A stretch of DNA of 64,000 nt from Candidula unifasciata. Taxonomy: Eukaryota; Mollusca; Gastropoda; Stylommatophora; Geomitridae. Shown here in pieces: positions 55,708 to 64,000 of the stretch. The position numbers were made by a program, and so were the translations under genes. The notes below the pieces were generated by a model that had not been told where the DNA came from, searched no databases, and saw nothing but the letters and a program-made list of their open reading frames with translations. Location of the stretch: assembly GCA_905116865.2 (NCBI GenBank), contig CAJHNH020002788.1, forward strand, positions 44,830 through 108,829, in the 5' to 3' direction. Every line of letters starts with the position of its first letter. Position 1 is the first letter of the stretch.

Positions 55708-57510
55708 ATGGCGCAGTCCAGAATTTCGATTCAAGAGCTGAAAGAAATGGCTGTCCAGATGGGACTGGAAGGAAGGGAGTTGACCGATTGGATTAAAACC
55801 ACAGAAAGAGAGATGAGAATGGAGGCTCGTGAGTCCGAGAGGCTCAGGATCGAATCCGAGAGACTCCAGGAAACTGAGAGACTCAGGATTGAATCCGAGA
55901 GACTTATGGAATCCGAAAGACTCAAAATTGAAGCCGAGAAAGAAAAAGAAAGATTAAAGTTAGATCAGGAAGTAAAGATGAAGGAGCTGGAAATTCAGGC
56001 ACAAAGAGATAGCCAGATTTCTAGATCTCAGTCTTCAGAAATGGAGACTGTGTCTACTCACTGCATCTCGACACCTGCCATGAATTTTCCTATGCCTGCC
56101 TTTGATGCGAAGCTGGAAACGATTGAGCAGTATATCGATAAATTTGTTAAACTTGCAACTATCTATAATCTTGAGAAAGATAGATATACATTAAAACTGG
56201 CACAGGGATTGAGAGGAGAGGCATATGAAATTTTTCAGCGGATGCCCACTGGCTCCGATACTGACTTTGAAGCCCTGTGCCAGGCTTTATTGAAAAGGTT
56301 CGAGTTAAATGCTGCTAGTTACAGGCATAAGTTTAGAAATGAAAGGAAAATGATTGGGGAAACTTATCCGCAGTTTGCAGATAGATTAAAAAGTTATATG
56401 AGTAAGTGGCGTGAAATGGCTGGCTATGAAGCTTCCTTCGAAGATCTGCAAGAATTGTTCCTAACCGAACAATTAAAGGACACTCTACCGAAGTCAATGC
56501 AAACTTTTCTCACCGAGAACGGTGCAGAAAAATTGACTGACATTTTGGTTCATGCCGAACGGTACGAGTTAGCCCATAAGGATGATAGTTCGGGGAAAGC
56601 CAAGCCACATAATAATCATGATAGGAATAGTCAGAAAGGTCAGAAAACTCCAACTCCAGGTTCCCCTAAAAAGAGCCCATCCCATGTAAAACACCAGAAT
56701 CCTTCTAAATTTGGCAGTTCGCAACAGAAACAGTTGTACAATAGTTCTAGAAAACCCTACTGTAGGAATTGCAATAATAATTCCCACCACACTAATGATT
56801 GTAAGGTGAAGTCAGCAGGGGGGACTCAATTGTCAGCTATGTTGACGACTGTCGGTTCGTCTGCCGCAGAGAAATTATATAACCGTTCCAATAGGCCACC
56901 TGTGGTAGAGAAGGTCTGGGCTAATAAAAAGAGAATTTCTTGTTTATATGATTCGGGGTTGTCCTATTCCGCGGTCTGTTCCCCTGAAATCGTTAGAGCT
57001 GATCAGTATACAGGTGAATTTATAGAGCTCAGATGTGCAACTCTTGATGCTCGACCCATGAACTTGCCCGTAGCTAAGATAGAGGTCAAGTCTAGATACG
57101 TTACTGGAGAGATTGAGGCGGCCGTTTTGAAACGGAGTACGTTCCCTCTTATTTTAGGAGCTCGTTATGTCTATTTAGCGAATGCCCCTACACCTTCAGA
57201 ACAGCTTGCGGCGATGACCACCCGTGCGCAACATAAATGTGCCACGGAAGATCAAAGTCACGTAAATCCCTTACCTGACGAGATCAAGGTAGCCCAAGAG
57301 ACTGACCCTACCCTTAGAGCTTGTTTCAAAAAATTACCTGTCTGTCACACTCCGCCGAGAAGAAATGATTACTTTATGAAAGGTAAATTGCTTTTCGCGT
57401 TGGGAGTGACCAATATACTGAGCATAGTCAGCTGGTCGTGCCACGACCATATCGGCAACAAATTCTCCAAATGGGTCACACGATCGCGTATAGTGCCCAT
57501 ATGGGAATAA
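55708..57510 (+). CDS. gag-pro: Gag-protease polyprotein of the LTR retrotransposon
   Basis: Structural and protease precursor, 600 residues from ATG 55708. Residues about 28-110 are a charged coiled-coil with ESERLRIESERL-type repeats. Residues about 140-290 form the capsid-like core (KLAQGLRGEAYEIF, FEALCQALLKRF). A CCHC nucleic-acid-binding knuckle has C352, C355, H360 and C365. The aspartic protease has D415-S416-G417 in ISCLYDSG; the following residue is Leu, where DSGA or DTGA is usual. After the protease comes a linker typical of the region before integrase (EIKVAQETDPTLRACF). From about 57387 the homology passes to the -1 frame, so the last ~40 residues are out of frame. Confidence 0.88.
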   Translation: MAQSRISIQELKEMAVQMGLEGRELTDWIKTTEREMRMEARESERLRIESERLQETERLRIESERLMESERLKIEAEKEKERLKLDQEVKMKELEIQAQRDSQISRSQSSEMETVSTHCISTPAMNFPMPAFDAKLETIEQYIDKFVKLATIYNLEKDRYTLKLAQGLRGEAYEIFQRMPTGSDTDFEALCQALLKRFELNAASYRHKFRNERKMIGETYPQFADRLKSYMSKWREMAGYEASFEDLQELFLTEQLKDTLPKSMQTFLTENGAEKLTDILVHAERYELAHKDDSSGKAKPHNNHDRNSQKGQKTPTPGSPKKSPSHVKHQNPSKFGSSQQKQLYNSSRKPYCRNCNNNSHHTNDCKVKSAGGTQLSAMLTTVGSSAAEKLYNRSNRPPVVEKVWANKKRISCLYDSGLSYSAVCSPEIVRADQYTGEFIELRCATLDARPMNLPVAKIEVKSRYVTGEIEAAVLKRSTFPLILGARYVYLANAPTPSEQLAAMTTRAQHKCATEDQSHVNPLPDEIKVAQETDPTLRACFKKLPVCHTPPRRNDYFMKGKLLFALGVTNILSIVSWSCHDHIGNKFSKWVTRSRIVPIWE

Positions 57511-60029
57511 ATGCCACGACTCAACGTATTTCCTGTCATTACTTTTGGCCGGGTATGACAACGGACATATTACGTTTTGTCAAATCTTGTCCGGAGTGCC
57601 AAAGAGTCGCCCCGAAAGGCAAGATTGCACCAATTCGACTGGGAGAAACTCCCATAATGTCCACTCCCTTCGAGAGAGTGGCTGTCGACTTGGTGGGACC
57701 CCTTCCCCTCACGAAAAAGAAGAATGCCTATATCTTAACCCTGGTAGATAGTTGCAGTGCCTGGGGTGAGGCTGTACCGCTTCGTAAGATAGATAGTCAG
57801 AGTGTGGCTGAAGCTCTGATTGGCATCTTTACTCGTGTAGGATTTCCCACACAAATCTTGACTGACAACGGATCGCAGTTCAAGGGGAAATTAATGGAGG
57901 AGGTGTTTCAAATTCTTAAATCTCATCATATATGCACTAGTCCATATCGACCCCAAGCGAATGGCCAAAATGAGCGATTCAACGGGACGTTGATTTCACT
58001 GCTGAGGAGGTTATCCCAAGAGAAACCGGAGAAGTGGGACGAATACGTGGCTGCAGCACTATTCGCTTATCGCGAAGTCCCTAATGCTTCCACCGGCTTT
58101 TCACCAGCAACGTTGGTTTTTGGGAGGCCCATTTCTGGTCCTTTGGCCATACTCAGAAAAACGTGGACGGACGAAAATGCAGATGAGACCTTGAGGACCA
58201 CGTCACGGTACGTGCAAGAACTCAAAGAAAAATTGAAGTTAGGTTGGGACCTAGCTAATAAGAATTTGAATCGTGCTCGTCAACGTTACGCAGCACACTT
58301 CAACAAAAAGACGAAGGAACGTAGTCTTGATGTTGGAGATAAAGTTCTGTTACTTTTGCCAACGGGGAGATCCAAGATTGATTTAGCTTGGGCAGGCCCT
58401 TATTCCGTGTTGGAAAAAGTCTCTAGAATGCACTACAAGATAAGTGTGAAGGGTAAGTCGAAGGTTTACCATATTAATCTTCTCAGAAAGTATAATGAGA
58501 GAGAGGTAAATGGACCGGAGACTCTGTTAACACTGTCTGTAGCAATGGAGGTGGACGGAGGAGAAACCACTGCGGTAGAATATCCTCTCCATCCCGGGGA
58601 AACATACAAGGATGTAGAGATTAACCCTGCTCTCTCCTTGTCCCAAACTGAACGGCTCGCACGTCTCTTATCGGATTATACTTCCGTGTTCACAGAGAAG
58701 CCAGGGCGTACTTCGTTGATCGAATACGATATGAAGTTGGTGAGTGAAGAACCCATTCGCCAGCGCCCTTATCAAATCCCCTTTTCTAAGCAGGAATCTG
58801 TTAGAAAGGAGATTGAATATTTGCTAAAAGAAGGTGTGATTTCCCCCTCAGAATCCCCCTTCAGTGCGAACGTTGTCTTGTTGAGGAAGCCTTCGGGGGA
58901 GCACCGATTGTGCATAGATTATAGGCAGTTGAACAGGGTGACGGAGTTTCTTCCTGAACCCCTTCCTGACCAAAGTCTTTTGTTTGCCCGGCTCAACAAA
59001 GCAAAGTACTTTTCGAAGATTGACTTGAGCAAGGGGTATTACCAGATACCGGTTAAGGAAGAAGTTCGTAAATATCTGGCCTTTAGCACTTCGGATTCCC
59101 ATTATCACTTTAATGTCCTTCCGTTCGGGACCTGCAATGCTTGTGGGGTCTTCACCAAAATGATGCGGTTACTTTTAGATCCTCTAAAAGATCCCACTAT
59201 CATCAATTTTATGGATGACATTTTGGTGGCTTCCGAAACGTTTGAAGCACATATTCAGTCATTGCAGAAACTGCTGCATCGATTGAAAGAAACAGGCCTG
59301 ACAGCCCGACCCACCAAGTGTAAACTGGCCTGGCCCAATCTCGAGTTCTTGGGACACACTGTGTCCGAAGGTACGATCAGACCTGAGTCCAAGAATATCG
59401 AGAAACTCCGGAACGCGGTTAGACCAAATACTAAAAAGGAGGTCCGTTCATTCGTATCTTTGTGCGGATACTATCAGAAATTTATTCCAAATTTCAACTC
59501 CATAGCTGCTCCCTTAACGGATGCGCTTAAGAAGGACCATCCTGAAAAAGTATGTTGGACTCCTGAATGCGAAGATGCCTACAACACGTTGAAAGAGAAA
59601 TTGACGTCTTCTCCCGTGTTGCAGTTACCCGATCTGTCGAAACCCTTTGTGTTGAGGACAGATGCGAGTGGCATCGGGATTGGGGCCGCACTTCTCCAAT
59701 CTGGGATTCAGGACCCGGAGATTTTGTTTCCCGTCGCCTACGCCAGTCGGAAACTTAACGTGGCCGAACGCGGTTACTCATGTATAGAACGGGAATGTTT
59801 AGCGTTGGTTTGGGCGGTCCAAAAATTTCAGCCATATTTGTATGGTGTGAAATTCTCTGTGCAGACTGACCATCAACCTTTGGTGTTCCTGGCGCTCATC
59901 TGCTCACCTGAACCCAAGGTTGATGAGATGGTCGTTGCTGCTGCAACCTTATTCGTTCACAGTGGAATATATTCCTGGTGGACAGAATGTGGGAGCAGAC
60001 TTTTTGAGTCGCCACCCTTCGTCTGCTGA
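57438..60029 (+). CDS. pol: Pol: integrase then reverse transcriptase then RNase H
   Basis: 863 residues from the first ATG in this frame. The frame is open from 57387, and homology starts before the ATG (a QLVVP motif), so ATG 57438 is probably not the true start. Integrase: zinc module H14, H21, C51, C54; catalytic D84, D143, E179 (a DD35E triad); GPY module GPYSVLEKV near residue 320. Reverse transcriptase (about 430-660): CIDYRQLN, LPFGTCNACGVF, FMDD with D593 and D594. RNase H: D742, E784 or E786, D811. Integrase before RT is the notable feature. Homology leaves this frame near 59900; the RNase H end (YIPGGQNVGADFLSR) lies in the +1 frame and stops at TAG 60082-60084. Confidence 0.92.
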   Translation: MPRPYRQQILQMGHTIAYSAHMGINATTQRISCHYFWPGMTTDILRFVKSCPECQRVAPKGKIAPIRLGETPIMSTPFERVAVDLVGPLPLTKKKNAYILTLVDSCSAWGEAVPLRKIDSQSVAEALIGIFTRVGFPTQILTDNGSQFKGKLMEEVFQILKSHHICTSPYRPQANGQNERFNGTLISLLRRLSQEKPEKWDEYVAAALFAYREVPNASTGFSPATLVFGRPISGPLAILRKTWTDENADETLRTTSRYVQELKEKLKLGWDLANKNLNRARQRYAAHFNKKTKERSLDVGDKVLLLLPTGRSKIDLAWAGPYSVLEKVSRMHYKISVKGKSKVYHINLLRKYNEREVNGPETLLTLSVAMEVDGGETTAVEYPLHPGETYKDVEINPALSLSQTERLARLLSDYTSVFTEKPGRTSLIEYDMKLVSEEPIRQRPYQIPFSKQESVRKEIEYLLKEGVISPSESPFSANVVLLRKPSGEHRLCIDYRQLNRVTEFLPEPLPDQSLLFARLNKAKYFSKIDLSKGYYQIPVKEEVRKYLAFSTSDSHYHFNVLPFGTCNACGVFTKMMRLLLDPLKDPTIINFMDDILVASETFEAHIQSLQKLLHRLKETGLTARPTKCKLAWPNLEFLGHTVSEGTIRPESKNIEKLRNAVRPNTKKEVRSFVSLCGYYQKFIPNFNSIAAPLTDALKKDHPEKVCWTPECEDAYNTLKEKLTSSPVLQLPDLSKPFVLRTDASGIGIGAALLQSGIQDPEILFPVAYASRKLNVAERGYSCIERECLALVWAVQKFQPYLYGVKFSVQTDHQPLVFLALICSPEPKVDEMVVAAATLFVHSGIYSWWTECGSRLFESPPFVC

Positions 60030-60129
60030 CGTGCTGACTGAGGATGGGGACAATGTTGTGGAACCTGTACCTGGTGATGGTTAGATGTGTGATGCTGTCG
60101 TTCGATTCGCGTGACGCTCATCTCCTTTT

Positions 60130-60139
60130 GGGGGAGCTC
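60130..60139 (+). promoter_or_regulatory. candidate polypurine tract
   Basis: TTTTGGGGGAGCTC runs up to the 3' LTR at 60140. The GGGGGAG core is where plus-strand priming would be expected, although CTC separates it from the LTR. Confidence 0.5.
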
Positions 60140-61507
60140 TGTCGCATGACAGCATCCACACATCTGCCACAGCAGGAAGGTCCATATAGCTGACCACCCT
60201 AAACTCGTCATCGTAACTATGTAATAGAATAGGCCAAGCATAGTTAGATAGTTCGTTTGTTGTGGGGGAGTCCTGATAGGAAAAATCCATATAAAACCCT
60301 TTGATAATGACTCTTTTAGGCTTTGAGTGTCGAATTAAATGTTAGGACGCCTTTTCTACGCCTATTCTAAATAAATTGTCTGACCACTGCACTGCATTAG
60401 TGAGCGCGATTCGTACGCTAACTGCTGTTGTTAGGGGACGTGTTTGTGTGCGTCACTCTCTACAGTCCGGTCTTGGAGGCAGGCGTTTTTCCTTGTGTCT
60501 CGCCAATTGACCGTTATACAGACAAGATTCCTTGTTCTCTTTTTTTTATTTACAATGGGATTTTCTGAAGATCCAACAAGTGTCTACGTTTGATAGTGTG
60601 GTTCCAACTGCCACGACCCAGTAAACGTTTTACGTATGCTGAATTACGGTGTTGAATGTGCGGACGACACGGGTGCCGGAGTCCCTCAATAGTGACTTGA
60701 GCTTCCTGGATCCGCACCTGAAGCTGATTCGTTCCGGTGAAGTGAGGCGACAGTCCTTGATTAATACTAGAAGCTGATTCGTTCATGTGTGGTCGTACTG
60801 GGAAGTACGGCAGAGAGAGTTTTCCTTTTCGGCATCCGGAGAAGCTGATTCATTCCTGTGTAACCGTGCAGTAAAGTACGGTGGCGTATTACTCCACTCT
60901 GAGACGCTGAGGAGCTACGAGATCTGATCAGATAAGTGACGTGGCAGACTAAGATAACTCGTCTCCAAATGTGCCTTCATGGTCATGTTTTCTCCTTCGC
61001 CGTGATGAACATGATAGTGTATAGGTCTATTTAGAGGAATTCTTTCTCTTGTGTTAGATTTTTAAAGTTGTGATCGTTCTTTTTATTTCTTCGCTACGGT
61101 TTCCCTTAACTTTGTTATAGTAAATTAATTACAATCGTGATGAAATTCAGTAGTCTACTAGTTGATAGAAAAGTTTCGTGTTACTGAATTTTATTGTCTT
61201 ATTCAGAGAGGCAGGGTTGTCTTGTCAAATTCGCTGTTGATTATTTGTTCGACTGGACTTGTTTTTTTTCCAGTCTGGGGGCAATTAGTGGTGAGGACGT
61301 CTGGCCGAGAGGTACCCAAGTGTTCATAAAAACCCTGTGGAGTCAGAGCTCGTGTCACCTCATCCCTGAGACAGGTTGAATGGAAAGTTTGAACCGAGGG
61401 TTAGGCCTCTAGACGAACGAGAGCCACCATTCAAAACTCTCCTGTCTCAGAGCACCTTTGTGAAAATATCCTGTAAGTAAGGTGCGCGACAAAACTGCCA
61501 TACGACA
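60140..61507 (+). repeat. 3' LTR
   Basis: 1368 bp from TGTCGCATG to CGACA, nearly identical to the 5' LTR at 53912. The near-identity implies a recent insertion or gene conversion between LTRs. Confidence 0.92.
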
Positions 61508-61796
61508 GTTGTTCGCTTCCTTTAAAGTACTTTTAAGCGTCTCTGATGTTTCTGAGATCCATCTTCTGCACGATCAGTCTCTGAATCTGTTATCGCAGTA
61601 TCTGTATAACATTGCTCTCTGTGGTGCTCTGTCGATTGCCAGTCTTGTTACATGACCAAACTTCTCCCCATCATTTTATAAGGGACCTAAATTATCCACT
61701 TTCAGTATTTATGTATATTCTATTTAGAAGCATCTGTTTATACATTTCTTGTTATCCGGGGTGTGGTTGTAGGTCTATATGATTTGTCCTTTAGCA
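61508..61796. other. flank of the retrotransposon, no gene seen
   Basis: No recognisable gene or repeat. Begins GTTGTTCGC, which is not a copy of the left flank. Confidence 0.5.

Positions 61797-61842
<46 letters not shown>
61797..61842. repeat. (AAT)n microsatellite
   Basis: About 15 copies of AAT. Confidence 0.95.
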
Positions 61843-62040
61843 TCACATAATGACAAATAAACATAAGAATATTCTTTGAAAAAAGGCTCTGAAACATGGG
61901 GCTCAAGCAACTGATTCCCCCCCCCGCCCCTTCCCAGGTAATGAATATCCTCCCTCCCCACGCCCACTAAAATTTACGAAGCAGCCAAGAATGCCCCCTC
62001 CCCCACCCATTTTTCCTCACAATATAAATCTTTTCTATTT

Positions 62041-62204
62041 GTGTGTGTGCGTGCGTGTGCGTGTGCGTGCGAGTGCGTGTGCGTGTGAGTGTGCGTGTGT
62101 GTGTGTGTGCGTGCGTGTGTGCGTGTGTGCGTGCGTGTGTGCGTGTGTGCGTGCGTGTGTGCGTGCGTGTGTGCGTGCGTGTGTGCGTGCGTGCGTGTGT
62201 GTGC

Positions 62205-62243
<39 letters not shown>

Positions 62244-62262
62244 TGTGTGTGTGTGTGTGTGG
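62041..62262. repeat. (GT)n / (GTGC)n microsatellite
   Basis: About 220 bases alternating G with T or C, ending in a short G-run (62261-62268). Long alternating purine-pyrimidine DNA of this type can adopt Z-DNA. Confidence 0.95.
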
Positions 62263-62444
62263 GGGGGGAGAATCATTTGTTAATGCATTTCAAAAATAAT
62301 ATTCTTATTTTTATTATATTGTACTAAATGCAAAGCCTAGTGGGAGGGGGCGTGTTGCCTAAAGAAAGTCAAGAAAAACAATAAAGGATAAGATAAACAC
62401 TGCATAACTGAAAAAGCTTTAAAAAAAAATGCACCACTTCTCCA

Positions 62445-62544
62445 GTGCCAAGACTAGAGCCGCGTTGGCAAGCACTCTTTAAAATCATACTGTCGGATCT
62501 CAGCACGGCATCTGATTTGTCGAGTTCTACTCCGGCTGTATTTA
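62445..62544 (+). mobile_element. degenerate SINE head
   Basis: AGAGCCGCGTTGGCAAGCAC and GTCGAGTTCTACTCC give a weak A-box and B-box pair, similar to unit 1 of the SINE at 44286. It sits directly upstream of the LINE at 62545. Confidence 0.35.
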
Positions 62545-63612
62545 CTATACAAAAGCATTTGACTGTGTGAAGAAGTAATCAGACTGTTAGAAAAATTAAA
62601 CATTGATGGGAAAGATCTACGAATAATAAAGAATATTTATTGGCAGCAAACAGCAGCTATAAGAATTAACAACTGTTTAGGTACATTTCAAAGCATAAAG
62701 AGGGGCGTACGACAAGAATGTGTACTGTCACCTGATTTGTTTTCAATATGCAGTGAATAAATAATGAGAGCTTTAATTGGTATGCCCAGAATTGTGGTTG
62801 GTGGGCACAATATAAACAATTTACTTTATGCTGATGACACAGTCTTGATAGCAACAAGTCAGAAAGAACTACAGGAAATGATAGACATTGTGGTGTTAGA
62901 AAGTGGAAGAATGGGCCTCAGTTTGAATAATGGGAAGACAGAAGTAATGGTGGTATCAAAGATACGAATTATTCCTAAATGTGTAATAAAAGTTGATGGT
63001 GTTATTTTAGGACAAGTACAGAAATTTAAATATCTGGGCACATGGATAACATCAGATGGAAGATGCATAACTGAGATAAGAAACAGACAGGCAAAAACTG
63101 CATTTTATAAAATGAAAAACATCTTGTACAATATATCATTGTCATTGAGAGTTAAAAAAAGAATTCTTGCTTGCTACATACATCCAGTTTTAACATATGG
63201 CTGTGAATCCTGGACAATCGGTAGGCAGGCCAAACAATTTCTAGAGGCCTCGGAGATGTGGTTTTACAGAAGAATGCTTAGAATACCTTGGACAGCCAAA
63301 AAGAGCAACCAAGAGGTTTTGAAAGAGGCGGGAGCCCGAAGACAGTTTATCACAGACATCAGAAGGAGACAGTCATCATCTTTTCGGCCATGTTATGAGA
63401 AGAGGGAAAATAGAACATGTGACCACTGGAAAGATCTGTGGAAGGAGAGATAGAGGAAGACAACGAGAAAAGATGCTTGACAGTCTTGTTGCATGGCATG
63501 GAGGTGTGTCGGCACACGAACTGATACATGCTGCAGGAGATCGCGGATTATGGATAGGCATGATTGCCCACGCCAGTCGGCAAGGCACCTGTGATGATGA
63601 TTTAGCATCTCG
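62545..63612 (+). mobile_element. RTE-type LINE, 5'-truncated
   Basis: Sister of the minus-strand copy at 42275. The RT block appears in pieces: the 5' part (62545-62760) has stops, including TAA at 62758-62760. The frame at 62764-63453 then carries YADDTVLIATSQKELQEMI, KYLGTWITSDGR, LTYGCESWTIGRQ and RRMLRIPWTAKKSNQE. It shifts near 63390 to a frame with MRRGKIEHVTTGKICG and GRQREKMLDSLVAWHGGV, ending near a GATGATGATTTAG tail at about 63593-63606. No endonuclease domain; non-functional. Confidence 0.85.
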
Positions 63613-63759
63613 TCTGCCGGAGCAATCGGTCTATGTTTGTGAAAGTTACCACTGGATAATATTGCGTCCGGTGCAGTTTTCGACACAGGCATCAGTTGAA
63701 AACATCTATAGGGTTAGAATGCCTAGGCATGCTGTGAAAAAAAAAATTTTGTAACGCTC

Positions 63760-63870
63760 TCGTTTTTTGCTGACAGTGGTACGAGAATTGAACCGGGATA
63801 GAAATGTGGGTCTAATCATGTAATATTCTCAGAGACAGCGCGCTGCAGCCGATCTTTAGTGTCGAGAGGG
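63760..63870 (-). mobile_element. SINE-like tRNA head
   Basis: Minus strand: CGGCTGCAGCGCGCTGTCTC followed about 45 bases later by CCCGGTTCAATTCTCG, an A-box/B-box pair. Not a plausible functional tRNA. Confidence 0.45.
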
Positions 63871-63952
63871 GGCACAATTAATTTAATGGATGCAGTAATG
63901 TACACGCACATAAAGACAAATGAATGCCAAGACAGGGCAAAAATAATTGTTA

Positions 63953-63954
<2 letters not shown>

Positions 63955-63990
<36 letters not shown>
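63955..63990. repeat. (TG)n microsatellite
   Basis: About 18 TG repeats near the window end. Confidence 0.95.
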
Positions 63991-63991
<1 letters not shown>

Positions 63992-64000
63992 TTACATTCT

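Larger units (their letters stand above)
53912..61507 (+). mobile_element. LTR retrotransposon, Ty3/gypsy-like with IN before RT (Gmr1-like)
   Basis: A 7.6-kb element with two LTRs (about 1.37 kb), gag-protease, and a pol in the order integrase, reverse transcriptase, RNase H. The RT motifs (LPFG, FMDD) and the integrase GPY module are Ty3/gypsy in type, yet IN lies 5' of RT as in Ty1/copia. This combination is known for the Gmr1-like group. No env is seen. Two frame changes (near 57387-57440 and 59880-59911) divide the coding region. The flanks GTCAA and GTTGT are not a target duplication. Confidence 0.93.

Noticed and set aside
57438..60029. Endogenous retrovirus with env
   Set aside because: Only about 55 bases lie between the end of pol (60084) and the 3' LTR, so there is no room for an env gene.
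53912..61507. Ty1/copia classification
   Set aside because: Domain order matches, but RT motifs (LPFG, FMDD) and the GPY module in integrase are Ty3/gypsy-type.
61974..62327. Cys-Val or Thr-His repeat frames
   Set aside because: Caused by the GT-rich microsatellite.

Overview
This is animal nuclear DNA: AT-rich, intron-bearing and crowded with transposon remnants and simple repeats. No species can be named from the sequence. A mollusc, probably a gastropod, is my best guess. It rests on the repeat load (RTE-type LINEs, tRNA-derived SINEs), an invertebrate-like group I PAK gene, and a SPIN-like hAT element, a family reported from tetrapods, Rhodnius and the pond snail Lymnaea.

The only host gene I can support is a p21-activated kinase (PAK, group I) on the minus strand. 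It has 14 coding exons from 41522 down to 9840, and the exons join in phase into a 518-residue protein. Every landmark is present: the N-terminal proline motif, CRIB/autoinhibitory region, acidic and PIX-binding segment, and a complete Ser/Thr kinase domain with its activation-loop Thr. Introns total about 30 kb and hold LINE, SINE, MITE and satellite sequence.

Layout: 1-3000 two minisatellites (28-bp and 36-bp units); 3000-9840 intergenic DNA with a SPIN-like hAT MITE, a SINE and a hairpin; 9840-41553 the PAK gene, with a telomere-motif foldback element (23528-24121), a TATG satellite (27143-27760) and a 26-bp minisatellite (35620-37220) in its introns; 42275-43440 an RTE-type LINE (minus); 43732-49003 and 49021-54266 two versions of one ~5.25-kb segment split by 17 Ns, very probably an assembly duplication; 53912-61507 a nearly complete LTR retrotransposon; 61508-64000 simple repeats and a second RTE LINE (plus).

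The most interesting item is the LTR retrotransposon. Its reverse transcriptase is Ty3/gypsy-like, but integrase lies before reverse transcriptase, giving gag-PR-IN-RT-RH. That is the arrangement of the Gmr1-like group, first described in deuterostomes. Its LTRs are almost identical, so the insertion is recent, yet the reading frame changes twice and no target-site duplication is visible. The second highlight is the SPIN-like MITE with a perfect 8-bp target duplication, a mark of possible cross-phylum horizontal transfer.
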